Assembly: GCA_947176235.1 (NCBI GenBank) | Contig: CAMWPM010000016.1 | Location: 1-41,716, forward strand | DNA from: an uncultured Bacteroidales bacterium | Lineage (GTDB): Bacteria > Bacteroidota > Bacteroidia > Bacteroidales > Muribaculaceae | Length of the DNA stretch: 41,716 nt | Reading direction: 5' to 3' | Part shown: one piece after another, positions 16,573 through 25,587 of the stretch | How the letters are laid out: every line of letters begins with the position of its first letter | Numbering within the stretch: the stretch's first letter is position 1 | The notes under the pieces: generated by a model | Seen by the model: only the letters and a program-made list of their open reading frames with translations | Databases searched by the model: none | Told to the model about the DNA's origin: nothing | Program-made: the position numbers and the translations under genes

Positions 16573-17778
16573 TTAAGCAGAGGTGTTGTCGGGTCCGGCA
16601 GGATGGCAGAAGTCTCTTCCTGCCGGAGTCTGGAATATACTTAGTCCGAATTCATTTATGACAGCATATATGTGATCGAAAATATCGGACTGAATCGTCT
16701 CATACTTCACCCATTCAACCGTGGCAGTGAAAAAATAGAGTTGGAGCGGTAGCCCGGAAGGGGTGGGCTCGAGCTGACGGACCATCGTGGTCATGGCATG
16801 ATTAAGGAGCTGATTATTCTCAAGGAATCTGACCAGATACCGGCGAAGGAGCTTAAGATTTACTCCACGTCCGTCAGGGTCAAGAGCGTCCATATCATCC
16901 GAGGAGATGTACCCTTGTGATTTGAGCCGAGCGATTTCGTCGGTTGAAAGATGTCGCACGGTGTTGACGTCAATAAAAATTGATCGGGCAACGCGCCTTC
17001 CTCCCGACAGTTGCATCGGCCGACAGTTGATAAATGGCTCGGTGACGAGTGAATAAGGCGGAACTGTGGTCACGGTGTTATCCCAGTTACGTACTTTTAC
17101 AGTGGTGAGGGAAACCTCTTCCACCGTTCCGTTGGCAGAATGACGGTCGGCGATAATCCAGTCACCATTCTCAAGCATCTTGTTGGCGGAAAGCTGTATA
17201 CTTGCCACAAAGCCGAGTATCGTGTCCTTGAATACCAACATAATCACAGCCGCAGAAGCTCCGAGAGCAGTGAGGATGGTGAGTGGAGTCTTGCCTACCA
17301 GCAAACTGATACCGATAATAATCCCTATACCGATAACCAGAAGTTTCAGCATCTGGAATACGCCCTTTACCGCAAACATCGTGGTGGATGGTCGCCGGGC
17401 AACTGCAGAGTAGAGATTGTTGACGAAGATGGCAAAAATCCGTATCGTCATCACCAGGACATAAAGCCTGGTAAGGAGCGTAAGCCATCGGAAAAGATTG
17501 GCATCATTATCAAACGCCCCCGGCAACAGCCACGACACTATAAGTGCCGGGGCGAGTTGCGAGATGCTGTCGAGCAGACGCGATGTGATCAGGTCATCGT
17601 CCCAGTCGGTGGGAGTCCGTCGCACAATCCTCTCGATGATTACGAGCAAGCCGCGTGCGATAAAATAGCCCACGACGGCAAGAACCACAATCAACCCGAG
17701 AAACATCAGGTTGAGAGAGGTTGAGGAATGATCCTCTCCGACAAGAAGCAGAAGCCAATGACGTAGAATCGCGTCCAT
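16573..17778 (-). CDS. MscS-family mechanosensitive channel, YbdG-like
   Basis: A 401-residue protein: about four or five transmembrane helices (first at about 22-50), a pore-lining helix region with GASAAVIMLVFKDTILGF (about 170-187), then the soluble beta-domain beginning NKMLENGDWI. The stretch through NTVTTVPPYSLV and the PMQLSGGRRV insertion is typical of the YbdG subgroup rather than short MscS. It releases solutes under hypo-osmotic stress. It lies 6 bp downstream of the sugar porter and 11 bp upstream of the phosphoethanolamine transferase. Confidence 0.9.
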   Translation of the reverse strand: MDAILRHWLLLLVGEDHSSTSLNLMFLGLIVVLAVVGYFIARGLLVIIERIVRRTPTDWDDDLITSRLLDSISQLAPALIVSWLLPGAFDNDANLFRWLTLLTRLYVLVMTIRIFAIFVNNLYSAVARRPSTTMFAVKGVFQMLKLLVIGIGIIIGISLLVGKTPLTILTALGASAAVIMLVFKDTILGFVASIQLSANKMLENGDWIIADRHSANGTVEEVSLTTVKVRNWDNTVTTVPPYSLVTEPFINCRPMQLSGGRRVARSIFIDVNTVRHLSTDEIARLKSQGYISSDDMDALDPDGRGVNLKLLRRYLVRFLENNQLLNHAMTTMVRQLEPTPSGLPLQLYFFTATVEWVKYETIQSDIFDHIYAVINEFGLSIFQTPAGRDFCHPAGPDNTSA

Positions 17779-17784
17779 AGTGGA

Positions 17785-19269
17785 TTAGTTCTTTTTGTCG
17801 CGTTTAAGCCAGATATCGCTGATCTGTTCGAGTGACTTGCCTTTGGTCTCGGGTACGAGGCGATAGACGAACCATGCAGCGACGATACAGATTACGCCGT
17901 AGAGCGCGTAAGCAAACATGTGACCGAAGCGTACGCCCATATCTCCAAGTTCAAGATTGTACATCGGCACGAATGTCGACGACACGATGAAGTTGAAGAT
18001 CCACTGGAATGCCACAGCTATTGCCACAGCAGCCGAACGGATTGTGTTGGGGAAAATCTCGCTGATAAGTACCCAACAGATTGGACCCCATGAGAACATG
18101 AATGAAGCAGAGTAGACCATGATGCTTACAACCTGGACGAGAGGATGCATCGAAACAATGTTGGCGAGTGCCACACCGAGCGCTCCGATCGCCATACCGA
18201 TGGATCCATAGATCAACAGAGGCTTACGTCCCCAACGTTCAACCGTGAGGATAGCGACGAGTGTGAAAGCTATATTTACGATACCCATGATGACGGTCTG
18301 TACCATCGGATTGCCCATGCCCATTGAATCAAATATGCGTGGAGCATAATAAAGCACGGCGTTGATACCGACTGCCTGCTGGAAAACCGACAGCATGATG
18401 CCGACGAAGATTACCATCACGCCGAAAGCAAAGAGCCGCTCTTTCTTGACGGTGACGGTCGACTTGATCTCGTTGAGAATCTCACGCGCCTTTACAGTGC
18501 CGTTGATACGTTCAAGAACGTTGAAAGCAGCGGTATCACGACCTTTAAGCGCAAGGTAGCGGGGTGATTCCGGGACAAAAATAACAAGCACGGTGAATAG
18601 TCCGGCGATGAAAGCTTCACTGCCGAACATGTAGCGCCAGCCGGTCGATATAGTCCACACATCGGAAGTGGGGAGGACAACGTAAAGATTTTCAGCAGTC
18701 TTTTCGATAATGGGATTTGTGTGCTCACCAAGGATCATGAAGTTGACGAAGTAAACGACAAGCTGACCGAAGATGATGGCAAACTGGTTCCATGATACAA
18801 GTGTACCGCGAATATCGGAGGGAGATACTTCCGCGATATACATGGGACAGACAGCCGATGCCAGACCTACGCCTATACCGCCGATGATACGGTAGATGTT
18901 GAAGACAATGAGGAGATTGAAGTGGGGGACGCCCTTTTCATAGATTCCAAACTCGGGCCAGTAGCTGCCGAGAGCCGACAGAAGAAAGAGAATACCGGCA
19001 ATGAAGAGCGAACGCTTACGACCGAAATAGGAGGCGCAGAATCCTGAGAGCGCGCTACCGATTATGCAGCCGAGAAGGGCACTTGATGAAGTGATGCCGT
19101 GGATCACGTCGGTATAGACGAAATCTTTTGCGCCGAGGAAGAAAGCCTGAAGTCCTTTTTCAGCTCCGGAAATGACTGCTGTGTCATAACCGAAAAGCAG
19201 TCCTCCGAACACGGCTACAAGCACGATTGAGAACAGATAGAGGCGATTGCCTGATTTTTCCTGTGCCAT
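17785..19269 (-). CDS. MFS sugar porter (XylE/GLUT-like)
   Basis: A 494-residue, 12-helix major facilitator of the sugar porter family. Seen: GYDTAVISGA in helix 1, GRKRSLF after helix 2, PESPRYL after helix 6, QQAVGINAVLYYAP in helix 7, ERWGRKPLL after helix 8, and the C-terminal PETKGKSLEQI. It imports a monosaccharide by H+ symport or facilitated diffusion. It lies 49 bp after a KdgK-like kinase, so a ketodeoxy or hexuronate-type sugar is a reasonable guess. A long loop between helices 5 and 6 (about residues 185-210) is slightly unusual. Confidence 0.92.
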   Translation of the reverse strand: MAQEKSGNRLYLFSIVLVAVFGGLLFGYDTAVISGAEKGLQAFFLGAKDFVYTDVIHGITSSSALLGCIIGSALSGFCASYFGRKRSLFIAGILFLLSALGSYWPEFGIYEKGVPHFNLLIVFNIYRIIGGIGVGLASAVCPMYIAEVSPSDIRGTLVSWNQFAIIFGQLVVYFVNFMILGEHTNPIIEKTAENLYVVLPTSDVWTISTGWRYMFGSEAFIAGLFTVLVIFVPESPRYLALKGRDTAAFNVLERINGTVKAREILNEIKSTVTVKKERLFAFGVMVIFVGIMLSVFQQAVGINAVLYYAPRIFDSMGMGNPMVQTVIMGIVNIAFTLVAILTVERWGRKPLLIYGSIGMAIGALGVALANIVSMHPLVQVVSIMVYSASFMFSWGPICWVLISEIFPNTIRSAAVAIAVAFQWIFNFIVSSTFVPMYNLELGDMGVRFGHMFAYALYGVICIVAAWFVYRLVPETKGKSLEQISDIWLKRDKKN

Positions 19270-19318
19270 AGGTGAAACAGATGTTAGGTGTGTAATGATG
19301 AGTTAAATAGTTATGCAA

Positions 19319-20341
19319 TTATCGCTGAACTCTGCCATTTGCGTTGCCTCCGGCAAGAGCGTTGACTTCAGCCACAGTGACGAGATTGAAGTCGCCTGGA
19401 ATAGTTTGTTTGAGGGCGGATGCAGCCACAGCAAACTCAAGAGCTTCAGCCTGCGAAGGCATGGTCAGCAATCCGTGGATAATTCCACCGGAGAATGCGT
19501 CGCCACCTCCAACACGGTCAATAATGGGGTTGATGTCGTAGCGTCGTGACTCATAGAATTCCTCACCGTTATAGATCATTGCCTTCCAGCCATTGTGGGT
19601 CGCAGAATAGCTTTCACGAAGGGTGGATACAACATATTCAAATCCAAATTCCTCAGCCATAGCCTTGAAAATTCCTTTGTAACCTTCGGCACCTGTGTTG
19701 CCTGCCTCTACATCGGCATCAGGCTTGAAGCCTAAGCACAATTCGGCATCCTCTTCGTTGCCGATACATACGTCGACATACTTCATCAACGGACGCATTA
19801 TGCTCTGAGCCTTCTCGCTTGTCCACAGTTTTTTACGGAAGTTAAGATCAACCGATACTTTAACTCCGTTGCGCTTGGCAGCTTCGCATGCAAGACGGGT
19901 GAGCTCGGCAGCAGAATCACTTATGGCGGGCGTAATACCGCTCCAATGGAACCAGTCGGCCCCCTTCATGATCGCGTCGAAATCGAAGTCGGAAGGCTGA
20001 GCCTCTGCAATAGCGGATCCGGCTCTGTCATAGATGACTTTCGACGGACGCATCGATGCTCCTGTCTCACAATAATAAATGCCGACACGATTGCCTCCCC
20101 TGGCAATAAAAGATGTGTCAACTCCATAGCGACGTAGTGAATTCACAGCAGCCTGTCCGATTTCATGGGCAGGTAGTTTGGTGACAAACACTGCATGATG
20201 ACCATAGTTGGCGCAGCTTACTGCTACATTAGCTTCTCCGCCGCCCCAAATTACGTCAAAACTGTCGACTTGAACAAAGCGGTGGCAGCCTGCAGGGGAG
20301 AGTCGAAGCATGATCTCTCCGAGGGTTACAATTTTACTCAT
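19319..20341 (-). CDS. kdgK: PfkB-family sugar kinase, probable 2-dehydro-3-deoxygluconokinase
   Basis: A 340-residue ribokinase-family enzyme. Seen: the N-terminal GEIMLRLSP and the GGGEANVAVSCA sugar-binding segment, SVDLNFRKKLW in mid-protein, and the C-terminal PfkB signature DRVGGGDAFSGG with its catalytic Asp. The pattern fits KdgK, which makes 2-keto-3-deoxy-6-phosphogluconate in hexuronate breakdown. No KDPG aldolase or uronate isomerase is seen in this window. It is first in the run kinase-porter-channel-transferase. Confidence 0.85.
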   Translation of the reverse strand: MSKIVTLGEIMLRLSPAGCHRFVQVDSFDVIWGGGEANVAVSCANYGHHAVFVTKLPAHEIGQAAVNSLRRYGVDTSFIARGGNRVGIYYCETGASMRPSKVIYDRAGSAIAEAQPSDFDFDAIMKGADWFHWSGITPAISDSAAELTRLACEAAKRNGVKVSVDLNFRKKLWTSEKAQSIMRPLMKYVDVCIGNEEDAELCLGFKPDADVEAGNTGAEGYKGIFKAMAEEFGFEYVVSTLRESYSATHNGWKAMIYNGEEFYESRRYDINPIIDRVGGGDAFSGGIIHGLLTMPSQAEALEFAVAASALKQTIPGDFNLVTVAEVNALAGGNANGRVQR

Positions 20342-20387
20342 ATACTTTTGAAATGTGATAAATCAGATCAGGTAAGTAAGGAACAAG

Positions 20388-20415
20388 CAAAATTAATAAA
20401 AATATCCGGTCAATC
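20388..20415 (-). promoter_or_regulatory. candidate promoter for the kinase-porter run
   Basis: TAATTTTG at 20395-20388 on the minus strand. A GTTG at 20418-20415, 19 nt upstream of it, is a one-mismatch -33 box. The leader is about 40 nt. Confidence 0.5.
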
Positions 20416-20431
20416 AACGGGAAGAGGGAAT

Positions 20432-20481
20432 AAAAGTCTCCCCGCAGGTCGATTTATTTGATTAATCGAATCTGCGGGGAG
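20432..20481 (-). terminator. terminator of pgk
   Basis: A 9-bp GC-rich stem (20473-20481 with 20438-20446) is extended by an inner TCGAT/ATCGA pairing and followed on the minus strand by a short T run (20435-20432). It begins 67 nt after the pgk stop. Confidence 0.8.
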
Positions 20482-20547
20482 GATTTTATGCGCTCAAAGG
20501 TTGTATTTCCCTATCGGGAGTAACCTTTCTTATGCGGGTTGCTGGGA

Positions 20548-21798
20548 TTATTCCTTTACAGCAGCTACACCGGGAAGAACCTTACCTTCGATAGCCTCAA
20601 GCAGAGCACCACCGCCTGTAGAAACATAGCTTACCTGATCAGCCATGCCGAACTTATTAACACAAGCTACGGAGTCACCGCCACCAACGAGCGAGAATGC
20701 TCCGTTGTCGGTAGCCTCAACGATTGCCTCTGCGATAGCGCGGGAGCCGCCGGTGAAGTTGTCGAACTCAAACACACCTGCAGGACCATTCCAGAGGATG
20801 GTCTTGGCGGGACGGATTGCTTCGGCAAAAGCCTTGCACGACTCAGGACCAGCATCCAGACCTTCCCAACCTTCGGGGATGTCCATTACAGAAACGACCT
20901 TAGTGTTAGCGTCGTTACTGAAATCATCAGCAGCTACACAGTCAGTGGCAAGAACAAGGTTAACGCCCTTTTCCTTGGCTTTCTTAATGATGTCGAGGGC
21001 AAGGTCGAGCTTATCGTTCTCGCAGATCGAGTTGCCAACCTTACCACCCTGTGCCTTGGCAAAGGTGTAGGTCATGCCGCCGCAAAGGATAAGATTGTCA
21101 ACTTTGTCCATGAGGTTTTCGATAATACCGATTTTTGTCGAGACTTTCGAGCCACCCATGATAGCGGTGAAGGGGCGCTTGATATCGCTGAGAATATTAT
21201 CGACAGCCTGTACTTCTTTCTGCATGAGGAAGCCGAGCATCTTGTTGTCAGCCGAGAAGTTGTCGGCGATAACAGCGGTAGAAGCGTGCTTGCGGTGAGC
21301 GGTACCGAATGCGTCGTTCACGTAGACGTCGGCATAGCTTGCCAGTTTCTTTGCGAAGTCCTTCTGGCGGGCTTTCATTTCTTTCTTAGCTGCTTCGTAG
21401 GCAGGATCTTCTTTATCGATGCCTACAGGCTTGCCTTCTTCTTCGGGATAGAAACGAAGGTTTTCGAGAAGCAGAACTTCACCGGGCTTAAGGTTGGCGG
21501 CGGCTTCGTCAGCGTTGGCGCAATCCTCTGCAAACTTTACGTCACGGCCGAGTGCCTTAGCTACAGCGTCCTTGATCTGAGCGAGTGAGAGCTTGGGATT
21601 AACCTTGCCTTTGGGCTTGCCCATGTGCGACATGATGATAAGGCTACCACCGTCCTCGAGAATCTTCTTGAGGGTGGGGAGGGCGCCGCGGATACGGGTG
21701 TCGTCGGTGATGTTGCCGTTCTCGTCGAGGGGCACATTGAAGTCAACACGCACAATGGCTTTCTTGCCATTGAAGTTGTAATTGTCGATTGATGCCAT
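20548..21798 (-). CDS. pgk: phosphoglycerate kinase
   Basis: A 416-residue glycolytic kinase of normal length. Seen: the N-terminal [29 protein letters not shown], the [11 protein letters not shown] hinge region, WNGPAGVFE and the nucleotide-binding GGGDSVACV near the end. It transfers phosphate from 1,3-bisphosphoglycerate to ADP in the cytosol. It is monocistronic between its own -7 box and terminator. G/C-ending, strongly biased codons fit high expression. Confidence 0.98.
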   Translation of the reverse strand: MASIDNYNFNGKKAIVRVDFNVPLDENGNITDDTRIRGALPTLKKILEDGGSLIIMSHMGKPKGKVNPKLSLAQIKDAVAKALGRDVKFAEDCANADEAAANLKPGEVLLLENLRFYPEEEGKPVGIDKEDPAYEAAKKEMKARQKDFAKKLASYADVYVNDAFGTAHRKHASTAVIADNFSADNKMLGFLMQKEVQAVDNILSDIKRPFTAIMGGSKVSTKIGIIENLMDKVDNLILCGGMTYTFAKAQGGKVGNSICENDKLDLALDIIKKAKEKGVNLVLATDCVAADDFSNDANTKVVSVMDIPEGWEGLDAGPESCKAFAEAIRPAKTILWNGPAGVFEFDNFTGGSRAIAEAIVEATDNGAFSLVGGGDSVACVNKFGMADQVSYVSTGGGALLEAIEGKVLPGVAAVKE

Positions 21799-21869
21799 TT
21801 TTGAATTAATTTATGAGGTTTTTAATTTGAATTTCTATTCAGAGATAACCAATATTCCGGTTGTGCCGA

Positions 21870-21877
21870 CAAATTTA
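21870..21877 (-). promoter_or_regulatory. -7 box upstream of pgk
   Basis: TAAATTTG on the minus strand fits TAnnTTTG. It would give a leader of about 65 nt. Confidence 0.5.
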
Positions 21878-21919
21878 ACGATTATTTCTTAAACTTGATA
21901 TGAAAATTTTGTGAAATAA

Positions 21920-22753
21920 TCAAATGATGCCACGCTCGCGCAGAGTCTCTGCCATCTGATCACGCAGGACACGGGCTTCCACTCCGGCTACCTGAGCGAA
22001 ATCTTCCTCCTGTGAGGCATAAATGATGCCGCGGGAGGAATTGACAAGCAAGCCGCAGTCTTCGTCGATCATTCCGTAACGTGCCACGTCCTGCAAGCTG
22101 CCACCCTGTGCTCCGACCCCCGGGACAAGAAGAAAGTGGCGCGGGGCAACACGACGGATATCCTTGAACATTTCGCCCTGAGTTGCTCCGACCACGTACA
22201 TCATTTCTTCATCACCTGCCCATTTCTGCGAGGTGGTGATGACATTCTCAAACAACCGGCGTCCGTCACGATCCTCAATCAGCTGAAAATCGTGGCTTCC
22301 TTTGTTGGAAGTGAGAGCAAGCAGGATCACCCATTTACCGGGATAGCCGAGAAACGGTGTCACGCTGTCCTCGCCCATGTAAGGCGCAACCGTGATGGAA
22401 TCAACATCAAGATGCTCGAAGAAGCTACGGGCGTACATTTTGGATGTGTTGCCAATGTCGCCGCGCTTTGCATCGGCGATAATGAATTGGTCGGGATAAA
22501 CAGCACGGATATAACGGATCGTCTTCTCAAGGGTGATCCAGCCCTGAGCACCCAGACTTTCATAAAAAGCGAGATTGGGCTTATAAGCTACACAGTAGGG
22601 CGCCGTGGCGTCAATTATTGCCTTGTTAAATTCCCAAATAGGATCTTCGGATTGCAGCAGGTGGCGGGGAATCTTATTGAGGTCAGTGTCAAGACCTACG
22701 CAAAGATAGCTACCTTTACGCTTGATGTTGTCGATGAGTTCCTGTCGTGTCAT
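21920..22753 (-). CDS. pyrF: orotidine 5'-phosphate decarboxylase
   Basis: A 277-residue OMP decarboxylase of the longer type common in Bacteroidetes. Seen: LCVGLDTDL (17-25), KPNLAFYE (58-65), the catalytic [12 protein letters not shown] with Asp/Lys/Asp, [13 protein letters not shown], and VPGVGAQGG in the phosphate-binding loop. It makes UMP in pyrimidine synthesis. It lies 43 bp downstream of prfA with no promoter match between, so the two are probably co-transcribed. Confidence 0.97.
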   Translation of the reverse strand: MTRQELIDNIKRKGSYLCVGLDTDLNKIPRHLLQSEDPIWEFNKAIIDATAPYCVAYKPNLAFYESLGAQGWITLEKTIRYIRAVYPDQFIIADAKRGDIGNTSKMYARSFFEHLDVDSITVAPYMGEDSVTPFLGYPGKWVILLALTSNKGSHDFQLIEDRDGRRLFENVITTSQKWAGDEEMMYVVGATQGEMFKDIRRVAPRHFLLVPGVGAQGGSLQDVARYGMIDEDCGLLVNSSRGIIYASQEEDFAQVAGVEARVLRDQMAETLRERGII

Positions 22754-22796
22754 ATTTTATTTGATAAGTTGAGTGTATCGATTTTATTGAATGAAA

Positions 22797-23906
22797 TTAT
22801 AATTCGGCAGCCTTGAGCTTTTCAGCATTCTCGGCAACAATTATGTGGTCAATGACATCCTGAATGTCACCGTCGACGAACGCCTGAAGATTATAGACGG
22901 TGTAATTGATTCGGTGATCGGTGATACGTCCCTGGGGATAATTATAGGTCCGGATTTTCGCCGAGCGGTCACCCGTTGAAACAAGTGTGCGCCGTCGTGA
23001 AGCTATATCATCAACATATTTTTGATGCTCGCGGTCGTAGATGAATGTGCGCAGACGGCTCAGCGCCCTCTCCTTATTCTTAGGCTGGTCACGAGTCTCG
23101 GTGCACTCGATAAGGATTTCCTCGCTCTCTCCCGTCACAGGATTGCGCCACATGTAGCGTAGTCGCACTCCTGACTCCACTTTGTTGACGTTCTGACCGC
23201 CGGCTCCTCCCGAACGGAATGTATCCCATTTGATTTCACCTTCGTTGATCTCGACGTCGAACTCTTCGGCTTCAGGCAGGACTGCCACTGTAGCAGCAGA
23301 GGTGTGCACTCGTCCTTGCGTCTCGGTAGCCGGGACTCTCTGCACGCGGTGAACGCCGCTTTCGTATTTCAAAGTACCATATACTTGCTCACCGCTCACT
23401 GCAAAGATAATCTCCTTAAATCCACCGGCAGGTCCTTCGCTATAAGACGTGACAGAAACTGTCCAGCCTCGTGATTCACAGTACTTGGCGTACATTTTGA
23501 AAAGATCCCCTGCAAAAATGGCTGCTTCGTCGCCACCAGTGCCTCCTCGGATCTCGACAATCGCATTCTTTGCGTCCTCAGGATCGGCAGGAATGAGAAG
23601 AAGTTTGATTTCTTCCTCAAGTCGAGGAATATTCCGCTGAGCCTCTTCAAGTTCCTCTTTTGCTATTGTACACATCTCTTCGTCAGTCTCAGATGACAGA
23701 ATGGAGCGGGCTTCCTCAATATTGGCAAGCAAGGTGCGGTAGCGGCGGGTGGCGGAAGTGAGTCGTTCAAGTTCCTTATACTCCTTTGTAAGGCGGACGT
23801 AGCGCTTCATGTCGGCAATCACATCGGGATCTGTGATGAGTGTCGACACTTCATCAAAGCGGGCTTCAATGCCGTCAAGGCGGCTTAAAAGAGAGTTCTC
23901 GGACAT
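22797..23906 (-). CDS. prfA: peptide chain release factor 1
   Basis: A protein of 369 residues starting MSENSLLSRLDG. A GTG five codons upstream (23921) is possible, but the ATG at 23906 matches the usual start of the family. The PAT tripeptide (about residues 192-194) reads UAA/UAG, identifying RF1 rather than RF2. The GGQ motif (about 236-238, in GGAGGQNVNKV) triggers peptidyl-tRNA hydrolysis. The Gln of GGQ is normally methylated by PrmC, whose gene is not in this window. It lies upstream of pyrF. Confidence 0.97.
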   Translation of the reverse strand: MSENSLLSRLDGIEARFDEVSTLITDPDVIADMKRYVRLTKEYKELERLTSATRRYRTLLANIEEARSILSSETDEEMCTIAKEELEEAQRNIPRLEEEIKLLLIPADPEDAKNAIVEIRGGTGGDEAAIFAGDLFKMYAKYCESRGWTVSVTSYSEGPAGGFKEIIFAVSGEQVYGTLKYESGVHRVQRVPATETQGRVHTSAATVAVLPEAEEFDVEINEGEIKWDTFRSGGAGGQNVNKVESGVRLRYMWRNPVTGESEEILIECTETRDQPKNKERALSRLRTFIYDREHQKYVDDIASRRRTLVSTGDRSAKIRTYNYPQGRITDHRINYTVYNLQAFVDGDIQDVIDHIIVAENAEKLKAAEL

Positions 23907-24009
23907 ACTTGGCGGTGTCACAATTGAAGTTCTGATTATTCTTGTGCGAAATTACTAAAAAAATTTGGTAAATGTGTTCGTTTGATTGGTCGGATGTCGC
24001 TTTTTTTAC

Positions 24010-24017
24010 TAATTTTG
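24010..24017 (+). promoter_or_regulatory. -7 box of the amino-sugar kinase-murU unit
   Basis: TAATTTTG. A TTGG at 23986-23989 lies 20 nt upstream as a poor -33 box, and a TTTG at 23981-23984 is 25 nt away. It implies a leader of about 105 nt with notable folding. Confidence 0.5.
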
Positions 24018-24036
24018 TGAAATGATAATCTTTGCG

Positions 24037-24099
24037 CAGTCTCGATTTAAGTCATGTTCGAGATCAAGATGTGCAGACTGTTCAATTCCGGCTTCGGAA
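24037..24099 (+). promoter_or_regulatory. leader with mutually exclusive stems before the kinase-RapZ fusion gene
   Basis: CAGTCT (24037-24042) can pair with AGACTG (24075-24080), while the overlapping TCTCGA (24040-24045) can pair with TCGAGA (24058-24063). The two helices share bases and cannot form fully together. A third hairpin, TTCCG-GCTT-CGGAA (24086-24099), ends about 30 nt before the ATG. This could be a switch or just chance; no known riboswitch class is recognised. Confidence 0.3.
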
Positions 24100-24128
24100 C
24101 ATGCTTCATCCACTAATCCTTAATCATC

Positions 24129-25568
24129 ATGGCAATAACCAAATTATCCAATTTATACAAAAAAGTGACCGGAGTTAAGCCGGACATTATCAATGAGTTA
24201 CCGGCATCCGGCTCGAACCGCAGATATTATCGTCTGGCAGATTCTACAGGCGCAAATCCTTCATTGATAGGCACTTTGGGGACAGTAGTTGAAGAAAACC
24301 ATGCTTTTCTCACCCTTGCACGCCACTTCGCAGACAAGGGTCTTCCGACACCAAGGGTGGTGGCTGTCAGTCCCGACGAAATGACTTATCTTCAAGAAGA
24401 TCTTGGAGATAAGACGCTATTCGGAGAAATAGAGCGCGGGAGAGCGACTCGTTCGTTCAGCACTGAGGAACGCGAGCTGCTGATCAAAACCATTCAGAAA
24501 TTGCCCGATATTCAGTTTGCAGGAGCCGTCGGCCTTGATTTCGGAGTGTGCTATCCGGCAAGTGATTTTGACGTGAGGTCGATTCTATGGGATCTGAACT
24601 ATTTCAAATATTGTTTTCTAAAAGCGACGGGTCTCGAATTCCAGGAGGATAAGCTGGAAGATGATTTCATGGCAATGGCGGAAGTGCTGATGCGCTCTCA
24701 ATCAAGTACATTCATGTATCGTGATTTCCAGTCGCGCAATGTGATGATCAAAGATGGTGAACCTTGGTTTATCGACTTCCAGGGTGGACGTAAAGGCCCG
24801 TTTTACTATGATGTGGCATCGTTCCTGTGGCAAGCAAAAGCTAATTTTCCGGACACTCTACGTGAGGAGCTTATCAAGGAATATATCTCGGCCTTGAGAA
24901 AATATAAGCCGGTGGATGAAGCTTACTTTATGGAGCAGTTGCGCCACTTTGTCCTCTTCCGCACTCTTCAGGTTCTCGGTGCTTACGGATTCAGAGGTTA
25001 TTTCGAAAAGAAACCGCACTTCATGCAGAGTGTGCCCTACGCTGTCGCAAATCTCCGCTCCCTTCTGCAGCATCCTTATCCTGAGTATCCTTATCTAAGC
25101 AAACTGCTTAATGAACTTGTCGGACTCAAGCAATTCAGTGACGAACTTGAAAAACGTCGGCTGACTGTAAAAGTGATGAGTTTCGCCTATAAAAAAGGTA
25201 TACCGAACGATACCTCGGGCAACGGCGGAGGATTCGTGTTTGACTGCCGTGCCGTCAACAATCCCGGTAAGTATGACCGTTATAAGCCCTTTACCGGTCT
25301 GGATGCACCTGTAATTAGTTTCCTTGAAGAGGATGGCGAGATGGAGAAATTTCTTGACCATGCTTACGAACTTGTCGACGCCAGTGTGCAGCGTTATAAG
25401 GAACGTGGCTTCACGAATCTGATGGTGTGCTTCGGATGTACGGGAGGTCAACATCGGTCAGTCTATGGGGCACAACACATGGCGGAACATATTCACAGGA
25501 AATTTAATGTGAAAGTAGAGCTGGTGCATCGGGAACAAAATATTGAGCAGACGTTCAACGTAAAGTAA
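24129..25568 (+). CDS. AmgK-like amino-sugar kinase fused to a RapZ C-terminal domain
   Basis: A 479-residue two-domain cytosolic protein. Residues about 20-320 form an aminoglycoside-phosphotransferase-fold kinase like AmgK (anomeric MurNAc/GlcNAc kinase): YRDFQSRN with catalytic Asp199 and Asn204, then IDFQGG with metal-binding Asp216. The usual HRD histidine is a Tyr (Tyr197). Residues about 345-470 match the C-terminal domain of RapZ, with SFAYKKGIP, FDCRAVNNPG, TGLD and GCTGGQHRSV. In E. coli RapZ this part binds glucosamine-6-phosphate and the sRNA GlmZ. The RapZ ATPase domain with its Walker A loop is absent. The next gene, 19 bp away, is MurU-like, which supports a role in cell-wall sugar recycling. 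The sensory role of the fused domain is inference. Confidence 0.88.
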   Translation: MAITKLSNLYKKVTGVKPDIINELPASGSNRRYYRLADSTGANPSLIGTLGTVVEENHAFLTLARHFADKGLPTPRVVAVSPDEMTYLQEDLGDKTLFGEIERGRATRSFSTEERELLIKTIQKLPDIQFAGAVGLDFGVCYPASDFDVRSILWDLNYFKYCFLKATGLEFQEDKLEDDFMAMAEVLMRSQSSTFMYRDFQSRNVMIKDGEPWFIDFQGGRKGPFYYDVASFLWQAKANFPDTLREELIKEYISALRKYKPVDEAYFMEQLRHFVLFRTLQVLGAYGFRGYFEKKPHFMQSVPYAVANLRSLLQHPYPEYPYLSKLLNELVGLKQFSDELEKRRLTVKVMSFAYKKGIPNDTSGNGGGFVFDCRAVNNPGKYDRYKPFTGLDAPVISFLEEDGEMEKFLDHAYELVDASVQRYKERGFTNLMVCFGCTGGQHRSVYGAQHMAEHIHRKFNVKVELVHREQNIEQTFNVK

Positions 25569-25587
25569 ACACTTAGTCTGAAAGATA

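Noticed and set aside
20539..21588. 349-codon plus-strand ORF opposite pgk
   Set aside because: A shadow of the strongly biased pgk codons. The composition is implausible and pgk is certain.
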